This document shows positions 1 through 24,290 of a DNA stretch of 64,000 bases, piece after piece. Under the pieces are notes generated by a model, which had not been told where the DNA came from, did no database searches, and was given only the letters and a program-made list of their open reading frames with translations. The translations under genes and the position numbers were made by a program. How positions within the stretch are numbered: the first letter of the stretch is position 1; every line of letters starts with the position of its first letter. Where the stretch lies: contig CAJNYU010002133.1 in the NCBI GenBank assembly GCA_905331475.1, positions 124,001 to 188,000 on the forward strand, given 5' to 3'. The DNA is from Rotaria socialis (taxonomy: Eukaryota; Rotifera; Eurotatoria; Philodinida; Philodinidae).

Positions 1-582
1 AAGACTTTCACAATCATTGTTGGTAATTGTGCATATATCTCCAATAAATTCATTGGACGTTAATTTTAATGGTTGTCTCTCAATAAGTATCCAAATGCCA
101 TCATCAACATTTTGTTGCCATCTATCAATATATTTTGCACCCCATTCATTATATGCAATTAATAGGGTAGATTGATTTAATAATGTAAACGTTTTAAAAG
201 TTTTATTTTCCATTGGTATCAATTCTCGTAATACGTTAATATCCCCCGTATGCGGATCAATGGTATAAACATTTTCTGATGTTAGGATAAGAAAGCGTTG
301 TTGATGATCATACCATAGTGCATCTAGCACAGGTGTTCTTAACAATGAGCGCGTAGTTAACTTATGAAGGTTTTCATCGTAGAGTACGAATTGATTTCTT
401 CTTTTTGTGAATTCATTCGCAAGAATAAAGTTGGGCGATGCAGCCAAAATTGGTTCGAATGATACCAGTGGAATTTTGATCGGAGCGATTGAACTAGAAT
501 CATTATGATTGACAACCGTTCTCTGGACGGAGTTGATAGTGGACATAAGTTTTGGTTGCGTTGCAAAATCAGCAAGCATCAT
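1..582 (-). CDS. Unrecognised protein, N-terminal 194 residues (runs off the left edge)
   Basis: An uninterrupted minus-strand reading frame runs from an ATG-ATG pair at 582 to base 1, exactly 194 codons, with an in-frame stop (TAA) shortly upstream of the first ATG. The protein begins MMLADFATQPKLMSTINSVQ. It contains short beta-strand-like stretches separated by turns, such as FLILTSENVYTIDPHTGDI and LIAYNEWGAKYIDRW. This rhythm resembles beta-propeller (WD40/NHL/Kelch-like) proteins, but I cannot assign a family. No intron is seen in the visible part. The 3' end lies outside the window, so length and C-terminal domains are unknown. The coding call is fairly sure from open length and composition; the propeller idea is inference. 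Confidence 0.6.
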   Translation of the reverse strand, partial: MMLADFATQPKLMSTINSVQRTVVNHNDSSSIAPIKIPLVSFEPILAASPNFILANEFTKRRNQFVLYDENLHKLTTRSLLRTPVLDALWYDHQQRFLILTSENVYTIDPHTGDINVLRELIPMENKTFKTFTLLNQSTLLIAYNEWGAKYIDRWQQNVDDGIWILIERQPLKLTSNEFIGDICTITNNDCESL

Positions 583-1902
583 TTTGTGGTAGAAACAATA
601 TTATTACAAAAAATATCTATAATATGTATGAATGTGAGTAATAGTTATTATGATTACGAGAAAATGGCAAATATATATGCGCGTTTGCAGAAGTACGCTC
701 GCAGGTAATCAAGACACGTAGTAGACAAAAAAATAAACAGTTCTATTATTCTAGAAAAAAAAGAACAAACAGAAATTGCGAAATCTTCTACTGATGAGAA
801 CAACAAAAAATGTGACTTGGTGTCTATGACGTTGTTCTGTTTTTTAGTGAGTGAGTATCTCAGAAAATGAAGACAGATTTTTACGATCTACTTATCGCTG
901 TTATTTTTCGCTCCTTTTAACTCAACTCCATGCTTCATTTTGGTTGACTGACTATTATAGATGAGCGTTTTTTTCTTTTGCATTTTTATAAAGAACAGAA
1001 CAGAAAAGAAATTGTGTTGTGAGTCATGGTATCACGTGAGGTTAGGTGATATTTGTATGAGCCACTTTTGATTGTGAAAATGTATAAACACACGAATAAC
1101 AAGGTTTTTGGAATTTTCTAAGTGACTGGTGGATAACTAGTTAAATCGCCAAAAAGAATGATTGTCTACTACGAAAGCAAAACTTGGATAAAACTTCTTC
1201 GACAGAGATATTGATGGTACAAGTTAAATTATAATGTTTTAATGTTGAAATCTTTTATTACGCAGTTTATTTTTGTGATGAGCAACAATAAGCACACTGA
1301 GTGCCAACGGTTTCTTGCTACTAAACAGAATTATGAGAAGTAATGTGCTAGCAAAAGAATTTTCTTTGATTGAGTTATTTCCATAAAATGGATTGAGGTA
1401 TTAAGAGTAATATTGTCATAGTATGCATCAATACTCGGCTGATGCTTTTTTTTCTCATAAAAAGAGATACGTGAATTTCATCGACTAGACTATAGGAAAT
1501 GAAATATTGACTTTTGAAATCAAGATTTAGTTTTGAAGGAAAGATGAAGTACGTCCAATTGTTCAAGGTGTTTTTATTTATTTATCAATCATTATTTGTT
1601 GAAAATATTCTATAAAATGATGACTGAAATCAACGAATTTCTGTCCATCCAGTTCAAAGTCATACAAATTATATATCAATTCTTAAAGACAATGGGTTTA
1701 TCTCGATAATCTGTTATACCCTTAATTAAATACGAGTTTAGCAATAACAGCGTCGACATGGAACATACGGCTATTTCATACGATAGTACAGATGATAAAG
1801 AATGGATGCCAGAGAAGAATCAGTACAACATATATAAAGACTATTGAATAGAAGTTGTTGTATATCAGAACGTCTAGAAACTCATCAAGAAGAAATCACA
1901 AG
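583..1902. other. Intergenic region, no gene seen
   Basis: About 1.3 kb between the divergently placed minus-strand gene at the left edge and the cystatin gene. It is AT-rich, with only short open frames on either strand and no recognisable protein or RNA. The only regulatory signal I can support is the TATA-like box near 1831. Confidence 0.5.
1831..1839 (+). promoter_or_regulatory. TATA-like box of the cystatin gene
   Basis: The string TATATAAAG lies 64 bp upstream of the cystatin ATG. That spacing would place a transcription start about 30 bp downstream with a short 5' leader. The rest of the upstream DNA is not obviously structured. This is a motif match plus position only. Confidence 0.45.
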
Positions 1903-2451
1903 ATGCAAACAAAAACTATTCTTGCTTTATTTTGTACAATCGTTATACTTTTAATCGGACACAATGATGGTGCGCCAACAGTTGAAAAAAAGATAGTAGC
2001 TGATAAAGAAACACCTGCTGCTACACACAAGTAAAATTTAATCTATAAATTATACATATCTTCATATGCATTTTTAAGGAAACCAAAAACTGTTGGTTCG
2101 CGTACAGAATGGAAAACACATATCGATGCAAAAACTACAAAATTATTCAATGATGTAAGCTAATTTGAAATAATTCCTTAAAATACACTTTTCTGGTTTT
2201 AGCATAAAGCAATAGTATCAAAGAAACTTAATTCTGTGCATAAAGTACCAACATCGTTTAATCCCAAACCAGCAAAATATTCAACGCAAGTTGTTCATGG
2301 AATTCTCTATCATTTTCTAGTTCAAATACCAAATAATAAATATGCACATGTTACAATTGTTAGCCGCAAATGGAAAAAACCAAATGTACCAACTGATGAA
2401 AATGTTACTGTACGAGAACAACTTTATGGTTTAAATGACAAGAATATTTGA
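1903..2451 (+). CDS. Secreted cystatin-like cysteine protease inhibitor
   Basis: Three exons (1903-2030, 2079-2154, 2203-2451) joined at GT-AG introns give 150 residues. The first 23 residues (MQTKTILALFCTIVILLIGH onward) form a typical signal peptide. Residues about 46-150 carry the cystatin pattern: a glycine in the N-terminal segment (KTVGSRTEW) and the papain-binding first hairpin QVVHG, matching the family motif Q-x-V-x-G. A following strand, YHFLVQIP, is the cystatin core. The second hairpin reads KKPN rather than the PW pair of type-2 cystatins, and no cysteine pairs are seen in the mature part, so it looks like a stefin-type fold with a secretion signal. Family members inhibit C1 papain-like proteases. 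The QxVxG match makes the family call good; the target protease is unknown. Introns are 48 bp each. Confidence 0.85.
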
Positions 2452-5400
2452 TTCAATTATTCAAAAGATAACAATAGTCTTATTTTAGGGTAGCTAATTA
2501 ATTAGATAGTAGAATCAAAACTTTTTACTTGTATTTTTATTTTCTTTAAACATTTTTTCTTATCAAATGAAATTACAAAAAAGTATTTCATTTTAATAGA
2601 TTCTAATATGTTGTATTCACGCTGACAAGAAACAATAAACCATTTACAAAAGATTTAATGTCAAAAATGAATTTCTGCATACTTACTTAAATTGACTTCC
2701 TAAATATCGCTCTTGAGAAAAATGTCCTTCACATATGTTTCTTCGTATATGAAAAAGCTTTTCATCGTCAGATGTCGTTTTTTTATACATAAAATAATGT
2801 AGCTAGAATGTCGATGACGCTTTAAAGCAAACATAGTTGAGTCAATATACGGGCTTTTCTCATAGACTGTTTTTTTTATGAAGCGAATCAAATTAGAACA
2901 AAAAAAAATTAAGAAAGACTACTGTGACGGATTTCATCCATTCACGACTCCATCAAGAGTGCATGTACTCATTAATCACTCTTATCATTTAATCATTAGT
3001 TTATATTTGCTTCTCTCTTCTCTTCTTCTTCACTGTTTATATTATTCGTATCAGCATTGCTACTCGAAAAAGCATTCATTCTGAATAAAAGGAGGAACGA
3101 ACAAGTCGTTCCGTCACAACTACAGTTATGCGTGTCTATGTTAGATTTTACGAATATATGAGAAACCTTGTCACAGCAGTGCAAATAAATAAAAGAAGAA
3201 ATCTTTTATTTTTGCAGTATACTACTAATGACCATTCTCAAGGGCTATTTTCATCAAGGTCATTAACTGTGATGGATATGTATTTCAAGGGCATTCTAAA
3301 AGAAAAATGAGTTTATCATGAGGCGATATTTTCTTTATAACTCGATACCATAGTTTATACTATATTCTTAAATTGTTCTATGATAGTATCTCATTGGTAA
3401 ATATGTGATTGCTAAGGTAAATTAAACTGAAATGTACTAGTAATTATTTTTCTTTAAATTATTGAAGGTAAAAATGAATCTTACCGATGTTTCTATACAC
3501 AAGTGAAGGCTTATAGAAACATACGGATACGAGTCGGTTGAAAGCCATCTTAATATAATATCTTCTGGACTATGTTTTAAGGTTGAATCCTTGCTGAATT
3601 TACGCAACAGTGCAACTGATCTTCCTCAGATACAGCTGAAGAGCAAATGAATCATTCAAGACTTTTAATAGAATTCTGAGAAAAAATTTACAAAATCTCT
3701 TAACGTATCACAAAAATGTAAAATCTATAAATTTCGATTCGACTGGATTTTAATTTGATTGTAATTTCTGAAAAGAATTTCTATACAAATAAAATTTCGA
3801 TGTCTACTTGCGCAACCCCATGTAAAAACATTTACGCGAAAAATCAACATATTCTTGATTATAATCGATTTTTTTAAAAAGTTGATTAGGAATCAAAGAT
3901 TTTTCACCAATTATAATCGATTTTTTTTACTTTAATCGCATAAAATCGATTTTCTATGATTTTTATTAACCAATTAGAATCGATTTTCAGTAATAATTGA
4001 TTTTCATCAGCATTTTATTTTTTTTTCTCCATTCAAATCAACAAAAATTGATTCGTTTCTCGAATCGATTATAATCATTCAGATTTAGTTAGTTTAAAAT
4101 AAACTCCTACTACTAATAATATATTAGAATCAATTCTACTTTTGAATGCATTATATCGAACTGAGTTTTATGCAGGTAAAAATAGCTAAATTGAAAGCCC
4201 AATTAGGAGTTATTCAATTTTTTCAACAGAATAGTTTACGAAAATCAAGCAAAACTGATCCTAGGCTGAAAAAACATGTTTTGAAAACTTCCACGATCAG
4301 AAGTCACTTCTTGATTGATTTTTCGAAATTACTAAGACGGCGTTTGAAAAAAAATCATTACAGATGATTTTTATGATAATGTTGCGTGATAAAAGTTAAA
4401 GTCAAAGCTATCCTAGTAATTTAGAGATTGTTCATTTCAACAGTGTAAAACAAATCACTGTTTAAATCTTAAAATATGATACCTGGAAAACTTAGAAAGA
4501 TAGATTATTACTTCAGTAGTTGGTAATGAACGACATGCGTAGGCAATCCTACATCAGTAACTATCATCTTTGGTATTAAAAAAATGATGGCACAACCTAT
4601 TTAGACTCGATATATGTAAGAACAAGACAAAACCTCAGATACTGAGCTCAATTTATTTATGCACATGAAAACGCGATTTCAAAAACGATGACCTGGTTTG
4701 AATTTAGAACAACGATTCAATTATCTCGAAAATCGCATCGAAAATCTGATGTAATACACGATAGCCGTAAACATCAAACCCCTTTCAAAGAAAAAACTGT
4801 AACATTCTTTGCAGCACTTCCGATAAAAATAATTGATTGCACAAAGCCTCCACATTCCTGATTTATAGTTAATACGAGTTTCCTTTTAATAGAAAGCTGA
4901 GTTGTTTTTTTCGTTATTTTTTCCTTTCACTTCAAAACGAATATTAAGGATAAATTTTGTTTTCAAACCAAATCATTTTTTTTTGCTTTGCTCCATTGTT
5001 TCAAATAGAATATATTCAGACTTGTTTTTCGCTTTGATAGCGATTGCTTTCATTGATTTTTTCCTTTTTCTCGAAGAGGAGTATCCCCAGTTTGTTTAGC
5101 AGAAAATAAGAAAGTAGAAGTATATTTTGTTGCGAAAGTAAAAATTCTGAATAATGTAATTTAGAGAATACTGATGAATTCTTGAGAAAGTACTTTCAAG
5201 AAAGTAAACATAAGTCTAATCTTGCTAATTGTAAATCAGCGTTACTGGAAGTAATTGATGAGATGTTATTATGTGCCTGATGTCGATCTCAAACCATCCC
5301 AGCTACTTTGAATCCGCTGTTAGTTGATTTGTGATTGATTAAAAACAGATAAAAATCAACTGAAATTTTTTGTAAGCGGTAGTATTTATTGGGAAACAAC

Positions 5401-6703
5401 TGTTGCGGCGATTATAACCGCTTTTAGCTAATTAAAATAGATTCTGAATGAATTAAAAATCGATTATAGTCATATACCTTTTAATCGATTATTAATTAAA
5501 TAGAAATGGATTACAATCAGTCTTAATCGATAATAATCGATTGGTACAACGAAATAACTGCTTTCTCCGATTATAATCGATTTTAATCTGATTTTACCCC
5601 TATCTTTTACATGGGACGCAGCTTATCTTCCGTAAAGAAAAATCATTACGCAGATTTCTCTTGGTCTTTTAAATATAATCAAATAATGCAGAATTGGATC
5701 ATTATAAAATATTTTTACCATTACACAGTATCACAGCTAGAAAACCTCACGGAACCAATCTATTTTTAGAGCTATCAATTATGTAGATATAGCATTGCTT
5801 TTAAATCAATTATTTGGCGATCCCGTAAAACGGCTGCGCATGTTTATTCTCAGATGATAGATTAGATCGTTATTCTACTAATACCCGATGTACAGATGGA
5901 CTACATTTATAACAGAGTAAACAAATCCATAAAAATATAACGAACACTGTGACATTCTAAAAGTGACAAGGAACAAACAATTGAGTTAATGTGACCAAAA
6001 CAGTATCTTGTCGGTTTTTTGTGAGTACACTCTAGATTCGGTCAGTGTGTCCGTCCGTTAACACGATAACTCTTGAAAGCCTCATCCAATTGGCATGAAA
6101 TTGTGTACACAGAATGATCTCATCAATATCTCAGTCGAGTTCAAAGATGAAAAGAATCCGTCAAGAAATGGCTGAATTATCGAAAAAATTGTCATTATTG
6201 ACCAGACGATCCCTGAGGGTGAGGGAGGAGGGGGTACAGGGATTTTTCAAAAACAAAAAAGTTTTTTTCTCCGAATTATTCACAACATATATAAATCGAC
6301 TCAGTTTTTGCAATACACATAACAATCGGATGCGAATCCGACGTTTCCTCATTTATTTGTATATAAGAAGTTCAATGCATGTCCATTATGATCAAAACCG
6401 ATTGTTTCAAATAGTACAACAATCATTATGTCATAGAAATATATTCAAACACCAGTCATTTAGGAATCTTCTACTATAATAAATATTATATCAAACTATT
6501 TATGACAATATCAGTTGAAAACTATCTTGTATAATTATATACTACTTTTGTGGATACTTTATTTCTCAGTCATTCTTTGTTAAAGTTTGAATCATCTGAC
6601 ATTAATTTCAATCGAATGAAATCAGTTTTAAAGATATTCTTTTTTTGATATTTATTGTATGCATATAACTGCTATTCTACATGAAATAATTCTACTAATC
6701 ATT
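2452..6703. other. Gene-poor intergenic region with repeats
   Basis: More than 4 kb between the cystatin stop and the ferrochelatase stop. No reading frame has a convincing protein pattern. The main structure is the AATCGATT-rich inverted-repeat stretch at about 3809-5616. A segment at 6020-6300, containing a GTCAGTGTGTCCGTCCG-like string, looks repeat-derived but I cannot classify it. Confidence 0.5.
3809..5616. mobile_element. Putative non-autonomous DNA element with AATCGATT-rich subterminal regions
   Basis: The outer ends are imperfect inverted repeats: the left reads TGCGCAACCCCATGTAAAA and the reverse complement of the right reads TGCGTCCCATGTAAAAGAT. Just inside each end are about 200-240 bp (3850-4080 and 5380-5590) with repeated palindromic AATCGATT and ATAATCGATT motifs, five or more per side. 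The interior carries no recognisable transposase. The arrangement resembles a MITE or a deletion derivative with subterminal binding sites. The ends are too diverged to read a target duplication, so exact limits are uncertain. Confidence 0.4.
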
Positions 6704-16760
<10,057 letters not shown>

Positions 16761-17695
16761 AATATATTAAAAATGACTCAATCAGCATACTTGATGAAAA
16801 TTGAAGTTTTAAATATGATGATAACATGATTACAATTATAGAAATCGATCTAAAATAAAACCTGATGGTCGACAATCCCAAGTCAAAAACGAACAATTAA
16901 AGCTTGGTGCTGATTAACAAAAGTCGTCACGCTAGTAGAATTTCATCACATTGTACATAGTCTATTGAGCAAAGCGAGTGTAGGAAGAGTAATTTATTTA
17001 AAAGAAAAGAAAAGTTTATATTTCTGCTGGGATGAGACTTAATCAAATGGCTTGTATGTCGAATCAAAGAGTAGATTTTATTTATAAGTATCTTGTAAAT
17101 ATTGGACAATCGTTAGCTTTATGTGCTTTCGTTAAAACCTTTCAATTTGTTGTCTGTGACTCAATAAAAATAAATCTCATTTGCAATTGCATCCGAAAAC
17201 TACTTTAGCATTACCTAAATGAAAAGCGATGCCGATGTGATTATTTTATAACATATTCTAGATTATTATTATTTTCAATATTCATATCAATTAATTAAAC
17301 TTACTAAATTAAGATACAATCAGTTGTTATACACGTTTAAAAATCATATATATGGAAAGAAATAAAAGAAACAAATCTTCAATCCGAAAAGCAAATGTTA
17401 CAGAGATTTGTTTATTCTCTTTTTCTTTTTAACAAAAACAAACATGTTATATATCCCTTATAAATAGGCAAGACCAGATTTTCTAGACTCTAAACACTCA
17501 AGAAAAGAATACAAAGATAGTCATCATAAAAAAAACAGAAATCAGCAGAGCAATCAACATGAAGACGAATAATAAAATAACAACAACAACAACAATAGTA
17601 ATAATAATAATAATAATAATGATGACGATGATGATAAAGATTCACCTAAAGGAATGAATAAAAATGTCTTTGTCCATTAAGATAATTTGTTTGTT
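16761..17695. other. Intergenic region between ferrochelatase start and DDOST stop
   Basis: About 0.9 kb with no recognisable gene. It holds a simple-sequence tract at 17579-17640 (AAC and AAT triplets running into GATGATGAC-like repeats). It should include the ferrochelatase promoter, but I see no clear core element. Confidence 0.5.
17579..17640. repeat. Trinucleotide microsatellite (AAC)n/(AAT)n/(GAT)n
   Basis: Directly visible run of AAC, then AAT and ATG/GAT triplets, 40-100 bp downstream of the DDOST stop codon. It would fall in that gene's 3' untranslated region or just beyond. Confidence 0.85.
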
Positions 17696-20272
17696 TTATT
17701 CAGCTTTCTTCTTTGGTAAATCATCACGATGATAGAGCACAAGAAAACTAAGAAGAAAAGCACCAGCCATCATTGAAAATGTTGATATATAATATGGATA
17801 AGCCGATGTTATAAATCGTTCATATTCCGTATGAAGTAAAGGATGAACAGAAACCTATAATACAAGAAAAAAGAGACATTCAGTACTTATATAAACTTTC
17901 ATTCTATAGATAAATGAGATTGAATGACTGGCCCCAGAAAATCGAAACTTCCTCATGTAAGAACCACAAATAAATGTTTGCATTTTTGCTTAAACAGACT
18001 CTTAAAACAAGTTGTGACATTTTTCTGACATAAAACAAACACTAATGGAATCAAGAATGTTGAACCAACTGAAAACTTTTCATCGTTGACATTTATTAGC
18101 GAAAACTTACTTGTGTTGCTGAGTATAAATGTGAATAGCCAACACGATTATAATCAATAACAAATTTAAAGATACCATAGGTATCTGGAACACGGAATTG
18201 TGCTTCAAGTTGGCCACCTAAATTAATTAAATTTTTTTCATCATCAAAATTCTTGCATCTATCAAACCTTTATTAGCCAACGTTGTTCGTACGAATGGAT
18301 CAATGCGGACAAATTCTAATTGAACATCTGTTCCATTAAATGGCATCCATTTTCCATGAACAAATTCATCGAATTGTACATTAAATACCTAAGCAAATAG
18401 AAAAGAACTCAATTAAAACATAGGCGTAATGTATAATTTTCATACAATATCATTTTTAACAGTATAAAATCTAGGTGTTGACTTATCACTCTTTAAATAA
18501 TGATGAATATTTCTTGAACGCAAAACACCACGTTGTTTAAATAACCAATCGGTTAAGGCAACAGCTAAATCTTGATTGCCAGATTTATCAGATCTAAATC
18601 AAATAATTATTTGCTGTTTTTCTTTTAAATACAAACTAATCTAGTTTTACTTCTTTCCATTATTTGGTTGAGCTGCACTAAGGAAGAAATCGTTGCTGAA
18701 GAAATCCAATGAACCAACAAAACCAACACGAGCATTATTACGAGCTTGAAGAACAGATATTAACAATGTTCGTTTACCAACCGTAGCTGGATACTAATAA
18801 GTAAAAACAAAAGAAATTATTTAATTCAATAATTTATTCATTCAGTACTTCAGATAGTGTTTTTTCATCAGGATTAGCTGTATATGATGTTGATGAAGCA
18901 GTTAAAACATCGAGCAGTAATGGATTTTCTGGATCGGATGACATTCTTTAAAAGAAAAACGAAGTAAGGTGAAACAAAAATTCGGCGTCAAAATCGTACC
19001 CAGTGCCTCGGAAAAGAAATGGCAAATTATTTTTCTTTGCTTGTCCAACAATTAATTCTGACGAAAGAAGATTATTTGGACTGGCGACAATCAATGTATG
19101 CTAAAAATATAATTTATCAAATTGTTTATTTGCAAGAATCTTGATTTATTCTTACTTGTCCATCATCACTAAGATCATAATTAAGATGGTCCACAACGGC
19201 ACTTTTATCATCAGCAAATTCAATACCACATTCACTAGCAAATTCACGAATAACATCACCTAGAATTACCAATGAATGATTTATCTATGGGACATAATAA
19301 ATATTAAAAGTTATTTACCAACTGTATTACTGCCTGCTACAAGAACATTACCACCAGCATCAACAAATTGAGTTAAAACTTCAGCATCCAAACGGCCACC
19401 GAATTCTTTAAAAAAAGAGCATTTTCCACAACAGAAAAGAACAACAAGAAATTCTTTACCTTTGGTTGATGGTGCAAAGACAATAACATGATCATAAAGA
19501 TATTCGCCATATTTAACAATTTGTAGACTGCTATCATCCGATGTTTTAAATGTTATGGAATATCCACGATCTATGAGTAGATATTATTTAGAAAAATAGC
19601 AATTGCTCGTTCTTCGGCACAATCTCAGCAATTGTTGCTAAGCATAGAGAAATAGGTTTACTGGAGGTATTAATGAGCATATATTTTTAGTTTACATAGT
19701 ATGACAAGATGCTATCGATCTGTATACTTTAATACTTTTTTAATGGAAAAAAAACCAATAGCAATCGTCAGTATAACTACTAGTTTCAATCACAAGTACT
19801 TCAGAATGTGAACAGCTATCGAAATAAAATTCATCATTCGATTGTCAATATAGGTTTGAAAAAACACAGCTATATTTCTGATACTCCTCACAGTCAATAA
19901 TGATCTAATATACACTAATTCAGGTCATTTGGCAATATGCGCATACATCATAGTCGTCAACCTTGTTGGACGCTATTCAGAACTAAATCCAGTCTCAGCA
20001 CTTACCTCCGGCCTAGAGAATTGATATAAAAGATAGCAGCGAAAAACATATCTCTATTCACAATCGTTGAAATAAACATTCAAGCAAGATTCTGCTCTCG
20101 CTCCATTATTTTTACCTTTTAATTGTTTAAAATAAAATGAATGTGACTCTCGTAATCCCAAATTATCAAGTAATACTAATAAACGCTTTGATGAACCATC
20201 TACATTTAATGACGATGACCAAACACTAGCAAATAGCAATAGCCCAACCGCAAAAATGAACAAACGAGCCAT
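17696..20272 (-). CDS. DDOST: Oligosaccharyltransferase 48-kDa subunit (OST48)
   Basis: Eleven exons in transcript order (20272-20116, 19570-19460, 19405-19319, 19259-19156, 19100-19000, 18945-18849, 18793-18651, 18593-18446, 18388-18268, 18217-18111, 17854-17696) join to 444 residues. The product is a non-catalytic ER-membrane subunit of the complex that transfers glycans to Asn-X-Ser/Thr sites. It starts with a signal peptide ([20 protein letters not shown]), then the N-terminal family block [20 protein letters not shown]. Further conserved blocks are [20 protein letters not shown] with [24 protein letters not shown] and [12 protein letters not shown] single C-terminal membrane helix ends in a short lysine-rich tail (DDLPKKKAE), a cytosolic retention-type tail. 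Its length matches animal OST48. The stop of PSMB6 lies 285 bp upstream on the same strand. Confidence 0.95.
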
Positions 20273-20281
20273 GGTTTGTAT

Positions 20282-20287
20282 CTAGAA
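20282..20287 (-). promoter_or_regulatory. Splice-acceptor-like site immediately upstream of the DDOST start
   Basis: On the minus strand TTATTCTAG ends 9 nt before the DDOST ATG. No upstream coding exon is needed for this gene. The site may be the acceptor of a 5'-UTR intron or of spliced-leader trans-splicing, which is known in bdelloid rotifers. Sequence match only. Confidence 0.4.
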
Positions 20288-20557
20288 TAACGATAGATAT
20301 GCAATCAACATGAATCGTCGACAAAAAGTCCACAGTTTATCGAAATAGGATGCCACATTCGTCTCAACATATAATTGCTAGATTGTACTATCCAATTAAA
20401 ATCCACTAAAGATGTCACTTTTGCTATTTTGATCAGAATATTTTTTTTAAATGTTAAGACAAGAGAAAAAAAGAACATAAAGACGGAACACAAGAAAAAA
20501 ATGTTTTATGATCCTTGGCTAAGACATGAAGTTGTTGTTTTCTAACGAATGCTTTTT

Positions 20558-21959
20558 TTAAAGATCGTAGACTTTTGGTAAATCATTTCCAAGGACATCA
20601 ATACGTTCAACACCGTCTTTATCAATAATAGCTAAACGAGCACAACCACCACTTGAACCATCACGTGTTATAGCCAATGTAACAGCTAAAAACGAGAACA
20701 AAAAAAGCATTAAATTGAACCGAAGCTCTATTTAATCGTCAATAGACCTTTTAATACGAAATCGTAGCATTCTTGCTTGGTCATATTTGGGCGATAATTA
20801 TTATCGAGATAACCCCAAATATATGTACTACCTGAACCACCAAGTGAAATTGGTTGTCGACAAAGTAAGCCACCAAGTGGACATGAATAAACCTATAGAT
20901 CAAAGATTGAAAATATAATATTCAACGGGTTTCGTTCCATGTATAGAAATTTTACTTGTCCACCAAGTTTTTTATCCCAACCAGCAACAATAAGGCCAGC
21001 TACAAAGTCATCACGATATTGATAGATTAAACGACGAACACAATTAGCAGCAATGCGTACAAGTGGTGGTTCATTCATTTCAGCACTAAAAAGAGATGAT
21101 TACCATTTCTTCTTTAAGTTCTTGAAGAAGTTTTAATATAATGAAGTAACTTTGTTTTTAATTTGAACGCGATTATGCAGCTGTAGAGCTTAGACGAAGT
21201 CTATTGTATGGGCACTGTAGAAAATTTTCATAACTGAATGCTCACTTTTGATCCGGGACTATGTATATGAAATCACTTTTTATCACATTTTTTCAAGGTT
21301 AAAACAGTTTTCTCTGCTAGTAACACTGCTGTTTCCCATTGAAACTTAAAAACTGAGCTAATTATGGTCTACCTCTGGCATAACAGTAAGAATTAAAATT
21401 CATCCATTCGATTACATTCTTCATTAAAAAAGGAAATCAATTGTTACTAACGTTAGTATGAAAAATAGCAAGCAAAATTCTGAGGAACAGACATTAAAAA
21501 ACTTACGCAAGAAAGTCCAGTTGATAAGTAACAATTTCCGCAATAGCTTGAGTGTCTGCAGCACCACCCGATCGAAGACAATATATTCTATCGGTTAACT
21601 GCGTTAATTTATCTGTAAATCGATTCATGACAAATGATCTGTTCAAAAGGCAAAGATTATCATTCGCATACGAATTTCCTTTTTGTTAATCATCTTACCC
21701 AGCTGAAGTACGTGTATCCGCACCAATAACGACTCCTCCATCAAATTCAACGGCAACAATTGTTGTCTAAAAATCAATGATAAATTAATCTATGTAGTTC
21801 ATAGCACAGCAACAAAAGAAAGAAATATCGTACGCCAGTTGATACTGGAGCTTGTTGGAATTCCATTGGTAAAATAAGTTTATCCATAGCACTATAATTT
21901 GTTCGTTCACTTAACATATCTTCTTCAGCATCATATGTCTTTGGATTGAGTACGTCCAT
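20558..21959 (-). CDS. PSMB6: 20S proteasome subunit beta-1 (caspase-like)
   Basis: Six exons in transcript order (21959-21834, 21766-21699, 21638-21507, 21085-20956, 20892-20748, 20685-20558) give 242 residues. A 42-residue propeptide ends QAPVSTG. The mature chain starts [20 protein letters not shown], so the catalytic nucleophile is Thr43 and the conserved Asp of GADTR is present. Other beta-1 blocks are [61 protein letters not shown] and [14 protein letters not shown]. This subunit cuts after acidic residues inside the 20S core. It matches beta-1 rather than the immunoproteasome or other beta types by the QVY...GGSGSTYI pattern. Exon 1 ends exactly at the propeptide cleavage site. The PSMC2 stop is 113 bp upstream on the same strand. 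Confidence 0.95.
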
Positions 21960-21973
21960 TACGTTTCTTTAAT

Positions 21974-21979
21974 CTAGAA
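21974..21979 (-). promoter_or_regulatory. Splice-acceptor-like site upstream of the PSMB6 start
   Basis: On the minus strand CATTCTAG ends 14 nt before the PSMB6 ATG, and the whole gap to the PSMC2 stop is 113 bp. This leaves little room for an independent promoter and fits a trans-spliced downstream gene of a polycistronic unit. A 5'-UTR intron whose donor lies further upstream is the alternative. Confidence 0.4.
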
Positions 21980-22072
21980 TGAATACTTTTATTTGTACGA
22001 GACAATCTTTTAAATAAAAAAGCACGCTTGGTTTTTATTTTTGTATAAAGAAATAACAAGAAAAAGATTTAT

Positions 22073-24044
<1,972 letters not shown>

Positions 24045-24290
24045 TTGATTAGTTTATTTTTTTTAACTCTACAAATAACTATTTCAATGAAAGAAATGAA
24101 GAAAAATGAACGACAATTGACTGTGTACCGATGAATCATTGAAGAAAAAAAATAAAATTTCTATTTTTTTCTTATTTTTAAATAGTATTTAAAGTATTTT
24201 TGTTTATTTGAATTTTTCTAAAAATAAAATCCAATTTTCCGAAGAAAAACATTGATTTTTATCAGTGACATCTGTAGAAGGATTGTTACT
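24045..24290. promoter_or_regulatory. Shared divergent promoter region of PSMC2 and CFAP70
   Basis: The two start codons are 246 bp apart on opposite strands, so both promoters must fit here or overlap. The region is AT-rich with A/T runs and no clear TATA box or palindrome. On the PSMC2 side TTATTTGTAG, an acceptor-like string, lies about 30 nt before the ATG. Confidence 0.5.

Noticed and set aside
6114..6479. 121-codon plus-strand frame
   Set aside because: Ser/Arg-rich with no recognisable fold; surrounding DNA looks repeat-derived and a mirror frame exists on the other strand.
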